A stretch of DNA of 64,000 nucleotides from a virus. Under the pieces are notes generated by a model. It was not told the DNA's origin and searched no databases. It saw only the letters and a program-made list of their open reading frames with translations. Numbering within the stretch: the first letter of the stretch is position 1; each line of letters starts with the position of its first letter. A program made the translations under genes and the position numbers. The DNA lies in the IMG/VR virus record IMGVR_UViG_3300007513_000015, positions 35,127 to 99,126 of that record. One strand, given 5' to 3'. Positions 20,000 to 28,335 of the stretch are shown piece after piece.

Positions 20000-20692
20000 A
20001 TGAGTGAAACTTGGCAAGAAACAGTAAATGTAGAATATACATACGACTGTCCAACAGACAATTATCTATCCGGGAAGATAAATGAAACTATTACTGAAAA
20101 TTATAATGGTCCAGCTAGATTAGTTTCCCTAGTCGATAAAGAGACTAATGTTCCTGAAGTTGTTTTAAGGGAATGGGAAGCATATGACGGCAGACCCGAT
20201 AGGTTAAATTGTTATAGTGTTGTTATTGACTGTTCTGAAAATGCTTTAGTGTGTGAGGTTCTTTCTGACTATCATAACAACCATTTAGATGATGAAAACT
20301 TAGGTATTGAAGGAAACGAAGATACTAGAGAAATGAAATCAATTTCTACTCCTGACGGTTATAATGAATTCACTTATCCATATCCAATTCATCCTGATGA
20401 ACTTTATGATGATAAACGGTCTACATATAATAAAGAAACAGAAACTTGGAATCTTCAAAAGAATACAAATGTTGATATTTTAGGTGAAAGTAATTGGGAT
20501 GAAATTCGTATTTTGAGAAATGAAATTCTTCAAAATACTGATGGAATGATGAGTTCTGATGTACCAGAAAATATTAAAACAAATGTTGGTGCTTTAAGAC
20601 AAAAATTAAGAGATTTACCAGAAGAACTCGCAGGAATTGATGAAGTATTTGTGCCATCTTCTTTCCCCAGCACTTCTATTTTGGAGAAATAA
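20000..20692 (+). CDS. Tail fibre assembly chaperone-like protein, copy A
   Basis: 230 residues. The C-terminal third holds a helix-rich region ending in LRQKLRDLPEEL, which matches the YRQxLRDLP-type signature of phage tail assembly chaperone (APC) domains. The N-terminal part (ending in a 'YNGPARLVSLVDKET' strand) is shared with the protein at 21696. It follows the Cys-rich adhesin by 16 bases with a good AGGAG site, an order typical of an adhesin with its dedicated chaperone. Whether it remains in the virion is unknown. Confidence 0.65.
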   Translation: MSETWQETVNVEYTYDCPTDNYLSGKINETITENYNGPARLVSLVDKETNVPEVVLREWEAYDGRPDRLNCYSVVIDCSENALVCEVLSDYHNNHLDDENLGIEGNEDTREMKSISTPDGYNEFTYPYPIHPDELYDDKRSTYNKETETWNLQKNTNVDILGESNWDEIRILRNEILQNTDGMMSSDVPENIKTNVGALRQKLRDLPEELAGIDEVFVPSSFPSTSILEK

Positions 20693-20694
20693 AA

Positions 20695-21666
20695 ATGGAT
20701 ATTTTAACATTAGGTAAAATGAATGAAATGGCCAAGAGCAACAATGTGGCTCTTGAGTTGATGGCAAATCACGTTTATGATGCGCTTTCAGATATTAATA
20801 CAGTTCAAGCTGGTAATGTCAATTGTGTTAATAGTGTTGTTCAAGAAGGTGTTGACAATTTAAATGAAATGGGCGATTCTTATCTACAGGAGCCTCAAAA
20901 ACACTTTTATATTTACAACACAAATCACTGGTCAGTAACGAACGGTGGATGTTGCCTACAATGGACTGTTCCTACTGGAACTCGATTAATTACATTTGAG
21001 ATTCTATCTGGTGGCGGACCGGGTGGTTCTTCAGGACACGACTATGACTCAGGTCACGGTGGAGCAGGCGGTAACTATAATGAAAAAACACTCTGCCTAG
21101 AAGCAGGTAACTTTAACTCTACAGCAGGAAGTGAATCAGTTTATACACTTTGTTCTGGTGGAACATCTCAGTGTAATTGTTGTGCTAGTTGTAACAGGTC
21201 TTGTAGACACGGATGTACGTCCTATGTAACCGGACCGGGACTATCAAACTTTTGTGCGATAGGTGGACACGGTGGTTCAACTTCTTGGGATGTTAACTCT
21301 CATTGTTATAACTGTCATATCGGTAACCAACAGTGTGACTTAGGTAACTACAACGCAGGTTGGGTATCAAATAACTGTAACGAGGCAACGCAAGGTGGAG
21401 ATATGTGTTTCAGAGGAATTTCTGGCTCACATACAAAACAATACGATTGTTGTTCAGACACGAACTCATTTGCGGGTGGACCTTCGGGACCATTTACAGT
21501 ATCAGGCACTTCTGTTAATAAGCACTGGTGTACTGGGAATATGGCTTGTTGTAATGCTCACGCGGCCTTCCCGGGCGGTGGTGGAAGTGGACACGCATCT
21601 GGTTCTGGCTCGGCTTGTTGGGGAAGTTTCGGTGCAGGTGGATTAGTCAAAGTGACTTACCAATAA
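20695..21666 (+). CDS. Cys- and Gly-rich tail adhesin-like protein, copy B
   Basis: 323 residues with 23 cysteines. The N-terminus MDILTLGKMNEMAK matches copy A, and the mid-protein TGPGLSNFCAIGG core and the C-terminal GGLVKVTYQ-type strand correspond too, so the two genes are paralogues. Between the conserved blocks the sequence differs strongly, as expected for receptor-contacting loops. The GGAG ribosome site overlaps the end of the preceding gene, so translation may be coupled. Receptor-binding function is inferred from glycine-rich architecture and position. Confidence 0.72.
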   Translation: MDILTLGKMNEMAKSNNVALELMANHVYDALSDINTVQAGNVNCVNSVVQEGVDNLNEMGDSYLQEPQKHFYIYNTNHWSVTNGGCCLQWTVPTGTRLITFEILSGGGPGGSSGHDYDSGHGGAGGNYNEKTLCLEAGNFNSTAGSESVYTLCSGGTSQCNCCASCNRSCRHGCTSYVTGPGLSNFCAIGGHGGSTSWDVNSHCYNCHIGNQQCDLGNYNAGWVSNNCNEATQGGDMCFRGISGSHTKQYDCCSDTNSFAGGPSGPFTVSGTSVNKHWCTGNMACCNAHAAFPGGGGSGHASGSGSACWGSFGAGGLVKVTYQ

Positions 21667-21695
21667 TAAATATGAATTTTAGGAGATAGAATAAA

Positions 21696-22439
21696 ATGGC
21701 AAATGTACAAAAAGTCGTAACTTATGACTTGCCTGACGAGTTTGAACAGGCTGTCCCAACAACTGCGTTAGGTAAAACGTCAACGCAAAGTTATGATGGG
21801 CCTGAAACTCTAATCCTGTGGATTGACAAAGAGTCACAAGACATCGAACAAACTTGGAACAAGGATGAATATACAGAACGTCCTGTTCCTTTGAATTGCG
21901 AAGTTAAAGAACTACACGCTGACACAGATGAGAATACGATTAAAATCGGAATGCTCTTCGGTGGATTTGAAGAAGTAATTAAACTTTATGAAGTTCAGGT
22001 AGGACCTGCTGAAGATGATAATGCGGTTCTCAGAGACCCATCTGACCCACGTCAAATCTTTTCAGAAAATGACATCATTGATGACTACACTAAGCCTCTA
22101 GTTTTTAGAACTGACTGGCGTAGGTATGATGATGCGTTCGTCCGTAGTGAACGTAATGCTAAATTGAAGCAGTCTGATTCCAGAATCGCTGAAGATATGC
22201 CTGACGAAGTTAAAGCAAAATGGTTAGCATATAGACAGAAATTGAGGGATATTCCTGCGGATTGGGCGGCTGTTCCAAATCATATGATTAAATGGCCTAC
22301 TGACCCTGACGGAGAGTATGATGAACCTTTGGTTCGTGGAGAAGATCCAGATAACCCAGTAATTATGATTGCAGACAGAGGGCCATCTGATGCAGATGCT
22401 ATCGCTCAGTTAGCACCTATTAGTGGCGTTGATGAATAA
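21696..22439 (+). CDS. Tail fibre assembly chaperone-like protein, copy B
   Basis: 247 residues, paralogous to 20000-20692: both have a 'YDGPETLILWIDKES'-type strand in the N-terminal half and the YRQKLRDIPADW signature of the phage tail assembly chaperone (APC) domain towards the C-terminus. It ends the late tail block, 21 bases before a strong terminator. With copy B adhesin it forms the second of two tandem adhesin/chaperone cassettes. Confidence 0.66.
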   Translation: MANVQKVVTYDLPDEFEQAVPTTALGKTSTQSYDGPETLILWIDKESQDIEQTWNKDEYTERPVPLNCEVKELHADTDENTIKIGMLFGGFEEVIKLYEVQVGPAEDDNAVLRDPSDPRQIFSENDIIDDYTKPLVFRTDWRRYDDAFVRSERNAKLKQSDSRIAEDMPDEVKAKWLAYRQKLRDIPADWAAVPNHMIKWPTDPDGEYDEPLVRGEDPDNPVIMIADRGPSDADAIAQLAPISGVDE

Positions 22440-22456
22440 GATTTAAAGATACACCA

Positions 22457-22494
22457 AAAGAGGCTCTGTTTCTTCCTGAAACAGAGCCTTTTTT
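22457..22494 (+). terminator. Strong intrinsic terminator after the tail block
   Basis: A perfect 12-bp stem (22461-22472 with 22478-22489), a 5-base loop and a T run. It separates the tail genes from the sugar cassette. Confidence 0.92.
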
Positions 22495-22499
22495 ATGCG

Positions 22500-22537
22500 T
22501 ATAAATACTTGACAAATAGAGCGAACTATAGTATAAT
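22500..22537 (+). promoter_or_regulatory. Tandem late and sigma70-type promoters for the sugar cassette
   Basis: TATAAATA (22500-22507) is followed immediately by TTGACA (22509-22514), a 17-base spacer and TATAAT (22532-22537). The block sits between the terminator and the GT9-like gene, so the cassette can be read by the host polymerase early and by the gp55 form late. Confidence 0.82.
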
Positions 22538-22577
22538 AGTTCCAATTATAGATTATTAAAACAAGTGAGGTGAAACA

Positions 22578-23627
22578 ATGAGTCGTTCCAAGGCTTTCTT
22601 TATTAATGGTGGTGCCGGTCGGGTACTATGTTCAATTCCTGCTCTCGAAAGATATGCAGAGGACTCAGGTGATGAGGACTTTGTAATTGTTTGTGAAGCT
22701 GGTATGGATTTCTATCGCGGTCATCCAATTCTTCATAAACACGCATATGAAGTGTGGCATAAAGGTCTTTTTGAGAATCATCTAAAAGACAAAGATATTG
22801 TTACTCCAGAGCCATATCGAGTTCACGATTATTTCAATCAAAATTGTAATCTTACTCAAGCGTTTGATATTGAAATTAATGGTCTTGAAGAGCCAAGAGT
22901 AGTGAATGATCCTTCAATTAAACTCAACAAAATGGAATTGATTGTAGGATTTCAAACTATTCAAGAAATCAAGGCTACCACAGGAAAAGATAAGGTTCTT
23001 GTTGTACAACCATTTGGTAGAAGTGTTACACAAATGGGAGAATTTATTGTTGATCCCTCTTCTAGGTCTTTTGAACTTCAAAATATCATTAACATCATTC
23101 AAGGTCTACGAAAAGAATATGCTATCATTATGATGAGTGAGTTGAAAATTCCTCTACCAACTGATGAGAATAATATAATTGCGGCACCACAAGAGCCTGA
23201 TTTAAGAAAATGGGCAGCAATGATTAATTCAGCGGACCATTTCTTAGGATGTGACTCTGTTGGACAGCATATCGCAAAGGCACTTGGTAAAACTGCAACA
23301 GTAGTAACAGGATCAACAGTGCCTGAAAATATCAGTTATCCAGATTTCGTAGATTTTGATGTTATAGATATTGGTGAAGGTAAAAGAAAATATTCTCCTA
23401 TTCGTATAGCTATGGATGATGAATGTGATAGAGTAAATGATGAGGTTATGATGATGGATGAATATCAAGAGAAAGAGGTTATCGACTCTTGTAAACAATT
23501 CCTAGGTGAAGGAAAGAAGTTTGAAGGTTCTTTTACTCCAACACAACAGGGCGGTTGCGGAACTTGTGGCACAAGTGAATCTCTGCCTAAGTATGATTTT
23601 AATACTACTAACCTTCTGGAGAATTAA
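22578..23627 (+). CDS. Putative glycosyltransferase family 9 (heptosyltransferase-like)
   Basis: 349 residues with a GT-B outline: N-terminal FINGGAGRVLCSIPALERY, like the G-x-GD-x-x-x-x-P-x-L start of WaaC/WaaF, and a C-terminal nucleotide-sugar half with VVQPFGRS (near 140) and an ADHFLGCDSVGQHIAKALGK segment like the 'a-D-x-x-v-g-x-D-[ST]-G-x-x-H-x-A-x-A-L-G' core of GT9. GT9 enzymes transfer heptose from ADP-heptose. The same locus encodes HldE and HldD, which make that donor, so heptose transfer is a reasonable inference. The C-terminal tail has a CGTCG motif that could bind metal. The acceptor (host LPS, virion protein or DNA) is unknown. Confidence 0.62.
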   Translation: MSRSKAFFINGGAGRVLCSIPALERYAEDSGDEDFVIVCEAGMDFYRGHPILHKHAYEVWHKGLFENHLKDKDIVTPEPYRVHDYFNQNCNLTQAFDIEINGLEEPRVVNDPSIKLNKMELIVGFQTIQEIKATTGKDKVLVVQPFGRSVTQMGEFIVDPSSRSFELQNIINIIQGLRKEYAIIMMSELKIPLPTDENNIIAAPQEPDLRKWAAMINSADHFLGCDSVGQHIAKALGKTATVVTGSTVPENISYPDFVDFDVIDIGEGKRKYSPIRIAMDDECDRVNDEVMMMDEYQEKEVIDSCKQFLGEGKKFEGSFTPTQQGGCGTCGTSESLPKYDFNTTNLLEN

Positions 23628-23630
23628 ATT

Positions 23631-25367
23631 ATGAGTCAGTGGATTGCGGGAATTGCTCTAGGGCATAATGCTGGCGTTTGTTTATTAAAAGATGGTGAAA
23701 TTATTTTCTCTGTTGAGGAAGAAAGACTATCAAAGTTTAAGCACGACGGTGGTCCTCTTCTCAGTATGATGAAAATCTTAGACTATACAGATAAACTTGA
23801 TTATCTGATAATCTCTCATTTAATAGCTAATCCACAAGACATAAAAGAATACACGGTTTTAGAATATACTAGAGAACCTCTTTATCAAGGATTTGCCAGA
23901 AGATTAGGATTAATTGAACAATCAAAACCACTTGAAGAACAATCACCACAAGTTATCAATATGGTTGATAACCATCATCAATGTCACTCCGCAATTGCTT
24001 TTTACAATTCTGGATTTCAGACAGCGGCGAGTGTTATTGTAGATAGCAATGGAAGTTCTAATATGTTGACGCCAAACGGAGAAATATATTATGAAACAGA
24101 ATCTATTTTTGATTGTTCTTATACAAAAGGAATAAAAACATTATATAAAAAGGTTCATTGTACTAAGGGGAAAAGTTATTTATTACCAGACAATCATAAT
24201 GCAGATTTGAACGAAACGTTTGAGTTAGAGGCTGATGAAGGTCCGGGCATTGGTAAAGTGTGGGATGCGGTCACAGAGTTTTGTGGATTTCACGTAAACG
24301 AATGTGGAAAGACAATGGGATTATCTGCATACGGCGCACCAAACCCAAACTTACCAGACTTATTTCAAAATGATACTGCTAATAAAGATTTGATAAAAGC
24401 ATTTTATCCATACAGATCCGAACTGAATACAAACAAATATAATATTTTAGATGTTTTGGAATCAGCCGATCAGGATATGGCTTTCAAAGTACAAAAGGAA
24501 ACCCAAGAACAAGTCTTAAAGTTAATTATCAAAGCATCCGAGATGAGTAACAATAAGAATGTGGTATTAAGTGGAGGCTATGCTCTCAATTGTGTTTCTA
24601 ATTATTATTACTTGGATAAACTGAAAGAACACGATATTAATTTGTATGTAGAACCAAATTCGTCTGATGCTGGAACTGCAACTGGTGCCGCCTTGTTATA
24701 TCATTATCGAAAAGGTGATATAAATAAACGAAAAAGAATTGAGAGTTTATATCTAGGGCCGGAACAAAAGTATACCGGTTACGATGTTTTTCAAATTATT
24801 GACAGTTACAATGGACAAGTGAATGATGCTTCATATAAAGAAATTGCCGAACTAATTAAAGAAGGAAATATAGTTGCTATATTTCAGGGTAGGTCTGAGA
24901 TTGGACCTAGAGCATTAGGAAATAGAAGTATTTTGTTCAATCCAACCATAAAAAATGGCAAAGATATCGTAAACAAAGTAAAGAAACGGGAATATTTTAG
25001 ACCATTTGCCGCTTCAGTAATGAAAGAATATGCTCACGATTGGTTTGATATGAAAGGTTTAAAGGAGTCTCCTAATATGATGTATGCTGTTAATGTTAAA
25101 GAAGATAAGAAAAATTTAATACCAGCAGTTTTACACGTAGATGATACTTGCAGAATACAGACCGTTAATAAAAATGTAAATGAACATTATTATAATCTCA
25201 TTGAGGAGTTTTATAAATTAACAGGTATACCGTTATTGTTCAATACTTCATTGAATCTAGCAGGAGATCCTTTAGCGGAAACTCTTAATGATGTGATGGA
25301 AATTTTAACCGATTCGGAAATAGAATATTGTTATATGCCCGAACACGCAACTTTAATTAAATTATAA
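23631..25367 (+). CDS. NodU/CmcH-type carbamoyltransferase, paralogue 1
   Basis: 578 residues, the usual size of NodU/TobZ-type O-carbamoyltransferases, which activate carbamoyl phosphate with ATP and pass the carbamoyl group to a sugar hydroxyl. Visible signatures: an N-terminal LGHNAGVCLLKDG ASKHA-like start; metal-site HHQCH near residue 115; GGYALNCVSN in the kinase-like half; and the YrdC-like C-terminal GRSEIGPRALGNRSIL plus REYFRPFA. It follows the GT9-like gene by 3 bases. It appears more A-rich than paralogue 2, and the two differ widely except for an identical 28-base start, so they probably have different substrates. Confidence 0.9.
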   Translation: MSQWIAGIALGHNAGVCLLKDGEIIFSVEEERLSKFKHDGGPLLSMMKILDYTDKLDYLIISHLIANPQDIKEYTVLEYTREPLYQGFARRLGLIEQSKPLEEQSPQVINMVDNHHQCHSAIAFYNSGFQTAASVIVDSNGSSNMLTPNGEIYYETESIFDCSYTKGIKTLYKKVHCTKGKSYLLPDNHNADLNETFELEADEGPGIGKVWDAVTEFCGFHVNECGKTMGLSAYGAPNPNLPDLFQNDTANKDLIKAFYPYRSELNTNKYNILDVLESADQDMAFKVQKETQEQVLKLIIKASEMSNNKNVVLSGGYALNCVSNYYYLDKLKEHDINLYVEPNSSDAGTATGAALLYHYRKGDINKRKRIESLYLGPEQKYTGYDVFQIIDSYNGQVNDASYKEIAELIKEGNIVAIFQGRSEIGPRALGNRSILFNPTIKNGKDIVNKVKKREYFRPFAASVMKEYAHDWFDMKGLKESPNMMYAVNVKEDKKNLIPAVLHVDDTCRIQTVNKNVNEHYYNLIEEFYKLTGIPLLFNTSLNLAGDPLAETLNDVMEILTDSEIEYCYMPEHATLIKL

Positions 25368-25376
25368 GGATAAAAT

Positions 25377-27149
25377 ATGAGTCAGTGGATTGCGGGAATT
25401 GCTCGAGGACATAATGGCGGTATTTGTCTTTTGAAAGATGGTGAAATTGTTTTTGCTATTGAAGAAGAAAGACTATCCCGAAGAAAATATGATGGTGGAC
25501 CATTTGCATCTATAGTCAAAATTCTTGATTATACAGATAAACTAGATTATCTTGTAATATCACACACACAATCAGATGAAAGTCGTGTTGACTTTTCTGG
25601 TGATAATGTATATGCTGGTCTAGCGAGAAAACTTCGATTGATTGAATCAGAAGATCAAATTATTGATATGCATAAATGGCATCATAAAATGCACGCCGCT
25701 TGTGCTTTCTATCGTTCTGGTTTTGAATCCGCAACAGCATTGATTGTTGATGGAGCTGGCACGTTTATTCCAATGAATATTAATATGCAACAAGAAATGA
25801 CTTGGGAACTTGAAACGATTTTTGATTGTAAGTATCCGGCAGACTTCAAAACTCTTTATAAGCATCAAGGCGGGAGAGGCCCTTGGACATCTGCTCATTA
25901 CACTGATATGGATTCAGAAAGAGAAGGTGAAGAAGGCACGCACGAAATGATTCTTGATGATAGTGCAGGTATTGTAAAAGCGTATGAAGCAGTAACACAA
26001 TATTGTGGCTGGCAACCAATCGAGGCGGGTAAGACTATGGGGCTGTTTCCGTATGGTAAGCCGAATGATAATATTCCTGATATCTATACAGATGGGAATG
26101 GTGGTGATTGGAAAACAACAGATAGAAATGTAATTATTCCAACATATCCCAATGGCGCGCTTGTTAACGCAGGAAGATATAAAGAATTGAGAGAGTGGAA
26201 TGATGGGGATGTAACATTGCTCCAAAATCGTAGAGATATGGCATATGCGATTCAAACTGAATCGCAAGCTATGGTTCTTGATTTGATTCGTAAAGCAGTC
26301 GATAAGAGTGGAAATAAAAATGTAGTTCTTTCTGGTGGATATGGTTTGAATTGTGTAGCAAATTATTGGTATCTTGAGCAATTGAAAGATGAAGATATCA
26401 ATCTATATGTTGAACCAATTTCAAATGATGCAGGAACAGCAGTTGGAGCGGCAATGTTAGCATATCATTCTATAACAAAAGATAATAATGTACGTCCTTT
26501 TGGTGAGTCATTATTCCTTGGTCCTGTACAGAAGAACACTACAGAAGAGATTGTTGAGATTGCAAAGAATTATGGTGCAACTGGTGTATTTGATAAGCAG
26601 TATGCTCCTGATGCAGTTAAGTTGATTTTGAAAGGGAATATAGTAACACTATTCCAGGATAGATGTGAGAATGGGCCGAGAGCATTGGGCAACCGTTCTA
26701 TTCTCTTTGATCCTCGTACGCTTGATGGTAAAGACTACGTGAATAAAGTCAAGCATAGAGAATACTTCCGCCCATTTGCTGGTTCAATCTTACACGAACA
26801 CGCACACGAATGGTTTGATATGAGAGGGCTTGAAGAGTCTCCACATATGATGTATGCTATGAATTGCGCTTCTGATGAATATGCAGAACAGATTCCAGCA
26901 ATCATTCACGTTGATGGTACTTGTAGAATTCAGACTGTAAAGGAACATCAAAATCCAGTCTATTATGAAATGATTGACCACTTCTACAAAGAAACTGGAG
27001 TACCAATTCTTTTCAATACTTCTTTCAATCTTGGTGGTGAACCGCTTGTTGAAACGATTGATGATGCGATTCGTACCCTTGCTAATAGTGATATTGAATA
27101 TCTTTATATTCCAGATAATGATCTAATAATTGAGGTGAAAAACAAATGA
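25377..27149 (+). CDS. NodU/CmcH-type carbamoyltransferase, paralogue 2
   Basis: 590 residues with the same domain order as its neighbour: an N-terminal RGHNGGICLLKDG start, metal-site HHKMH near residue 100, GGYGLNCVAN, and the C-terminal CENGPRALGNRSILFDP and REYFRPFA segments. All the NodU/TobZ catalytic landmarks appear present. The gene overlaps hldD by 4 bases (ATGA), so translation is probably coupled to heptose synthesis. The likely product is a carbamoylated sugar; the acceptor is not shown by the sequence. Confidence 0.9.
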   Translation: MSQWIAGIARGHNGGICLLKDGEIVFAIEEERLSRRKYDGGPFASIVKILDYTDKLDYLVISHTQSDESRVDFSGDNVYAGLARKLRLIESEDQIIDMHKWHHKMHAACAFYRSGFESATALIVDGAGTFIPMNINMQQEMTWELETIFDCKYPADFKTLYKHQGGRGPWTSAHYTDMDSEREGEEGTHEMILDDSAGIVKAYEAVTQYCGWQPIEAGKTMGLFPYGKPNDNIPDIYTDGNGGDWKTTDRNVIIPTYPNGALVNAGRYKELREWNDGDVTLLQNRRDMAYAIQTESQAMVLDLIRKAVDKSGNKNVVLSGGYGLNCVANYWYLEQLKDEDINLYVEPISNDAGTAVGAAMLAYHSITKDNNVRPFGESLFLGPVQKNTTEEIVEIAKNYGATGVFDKQYAPDAVKLILKGNIVTLFQDRCENGPRALGNRSILFDPRTLDGKDYVNKVKHREYFRPFAGSILHEHAHEWFDMRGLEESPHMMYAMNCASDEYAEQIPAIIHVDGTCRIQTVKEHQNPVYYEMIDHFYKETGVPILFNTSFNLGGEPLVETIDDAIRTLANSDIEYLYIPDNDLIIEVKNK

Positions 27150-27991
27150 TAGTTGTTACAGGTGGTGCAGGCTTCATTGGAAGTCGATTGATTAAAGCAT
27201 TAAATCAAGAGGGTATTGAAGATATTCTTTTAGTTGATGATTTGACAGATGGTTCTAAAGTCAACAATATTAAAGACTTGAAAATATTTGAATATACTGA
27301 TAAAGATAAATTTATTGAACTTTTACCACTATTAACGGGTCAGAAATTAATAGATTGTATATATCATTTGGGTGCTGAATCTTCAACTAAATGTACTGAT
27401 GGTAAATATCTAATGGATAATAATTATCAATACACTTGTAGTATATTGAGTATATGTTCTTCTGAAAACGTGCCAGTAGTATATGCTTCGTCTGCTAGTG
27501 TGTATGGTAACAGCACAACATTTAATGATAAATCTGATGATTATCAACCAAACAATATGTATGGTTTTTCTAAACTTCTCGCTGATAAATTTGCCAGACG
27601 TTTAATGAATAATAGTAAGATTATTGGACTTCGATATTTCAATGTGTATTCAGATGGTGAGTTTGAAACCCATAAAGACGGAATGAAATCACCAACTGCT
27701 TGGTTGAAAGATCAATATGAGTCAACAGGTAAGGTTCAATTGTTTGAAGGATCAGATGAGTTCAAACGAGACTTTATAAGCATTGATATGACAATCAATA
27801 AAACCATTCAGATGATGAATTCTGGTAATTCAGGAATCTATAATATCGGCACAGGTACAGCAAGATCCTTTGTTGATATGGCCAAAACTATAGATGAAAA
27901 TATTGAAATTGAATATATCCCTATGCCAGAAGATTTGAAAGAACATTATCAATCATTCACTGAGGCTGATATGACAAATTATCCTTTTTGA
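27146..27991 (+). CDS. hldD: ADP-L-glycero-D-manno-heptose 6-epimerase (HldD-like)
   Basis: 281 residues of an NAD(P)-dependent short-chain epimerase: Rossmann GGAGFIGS at residues 6-13, the YASSASVYG serine, and YGFSK (Y-x-x-x-K). It follows E. coli HldD closely, including GKYLMDNNYQYT, a RYFNVY block, LFEGSDEFKRDF and a TEADMTN end, so the specific epimerase is more likely than a generic dehydratase. HldD converts ADP-D,D-heptose to the L,D form. The protein stops about 25-30 residues before the usual C-terminus, exactly where it overlaps the convergent cupin gene by 13 bases; the missing part is a C-terminal helix, so activity is probable but not certain. Confidence 0.87.
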   Translation: MIVVTGGAGFIGSRLIKALNQEGIEDILLVDDLTDGSKVNNIKDLKIFEYTDKDKFIELLPLLTGQKLIDCIYHLGAESSTKCTDGKYLMDNNYQYTCSILSICSSENVPVVYASSASVYGNSTTFNDKSDDYQPNNMYGFSKLLADKFARRLMNNSKIIGLRYFNVYSDGEFETHKDGMKSPTAWLKDQYESTGKVQLFEGSDEFKRDFISIDMTINKTIQMMNSGNSGIYNIGTGTARSFVDMAKTIDENIEIEYIPMPEDLKEHYQSFTEADMTNYPF

Positions 27992-28335
27992 GAATCCCCA
28001 GGTCTGATACGGTAATTATCTTCGGTAGTATCCTCACTTGATGCTTCGATAATTACCGTATCGTTTTCTAAACAAGTCACCTGATGTGGAGTCATTGGTT
28101 CAATATGAATAGTTCCCCCTTGATTCACAATCATAACTCTTGTGGATGAATCTCTCATATCCATTAATTCAACCTCAATTGCACCACTCTGGACCAACCA
28201 CGTTTCAGTCTTATTCTTATGAAAATGCATTGATGATTGATGGCCCCTTCTATGAAAGTGAAGTTCTTTCATACAATATTGCTCATTACTTTCAATGATT
28301 CGTTCGTGTCCCCATCCTTTTTCAATCTTTTCCAT
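27979..28335 (-). CDS. Cupin protein (mannose-6-phosphate isomerase type II-like fold)
   Basis: 118 residues forming a single cupin barrel. Motif 1 is HQSSMHFHKNKTETWLVQSG, i.e. H-x-H, then E and G at the standard spacing, and motif 2 is PMTPHQVTCLEND. These give the His/Glu/His metal ligands. The WGHERI-type start is common in small sugar isomerase-like cupins. It lies after hldE on the minus strand with a 14-base overlap, so the two are probably co-translated. It may isomerise or epimerise a sugar phosphate feeding the cassette; the substrate is unknown. Confidence 0.82.
   Translation of the reverse strand: MEKIEKGWGHERIIESNEQYCMKELHFHRRGHQSSMHFHKNKTETWLVQSGAIEVELMDMRDSSTRVMIVNQGGTIHIEPMTPHQVTCLENDTVIIEASSEDTTEDNYRIRPGDSQKG

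Noticed and set aside
25914-26381. 155-residue minus-strand frame opposite carbamoyltransferase 2
   Set aside because: The opposite strand encodes conserved catalytic motifs; the frame is hydrophobic shadow sequence.
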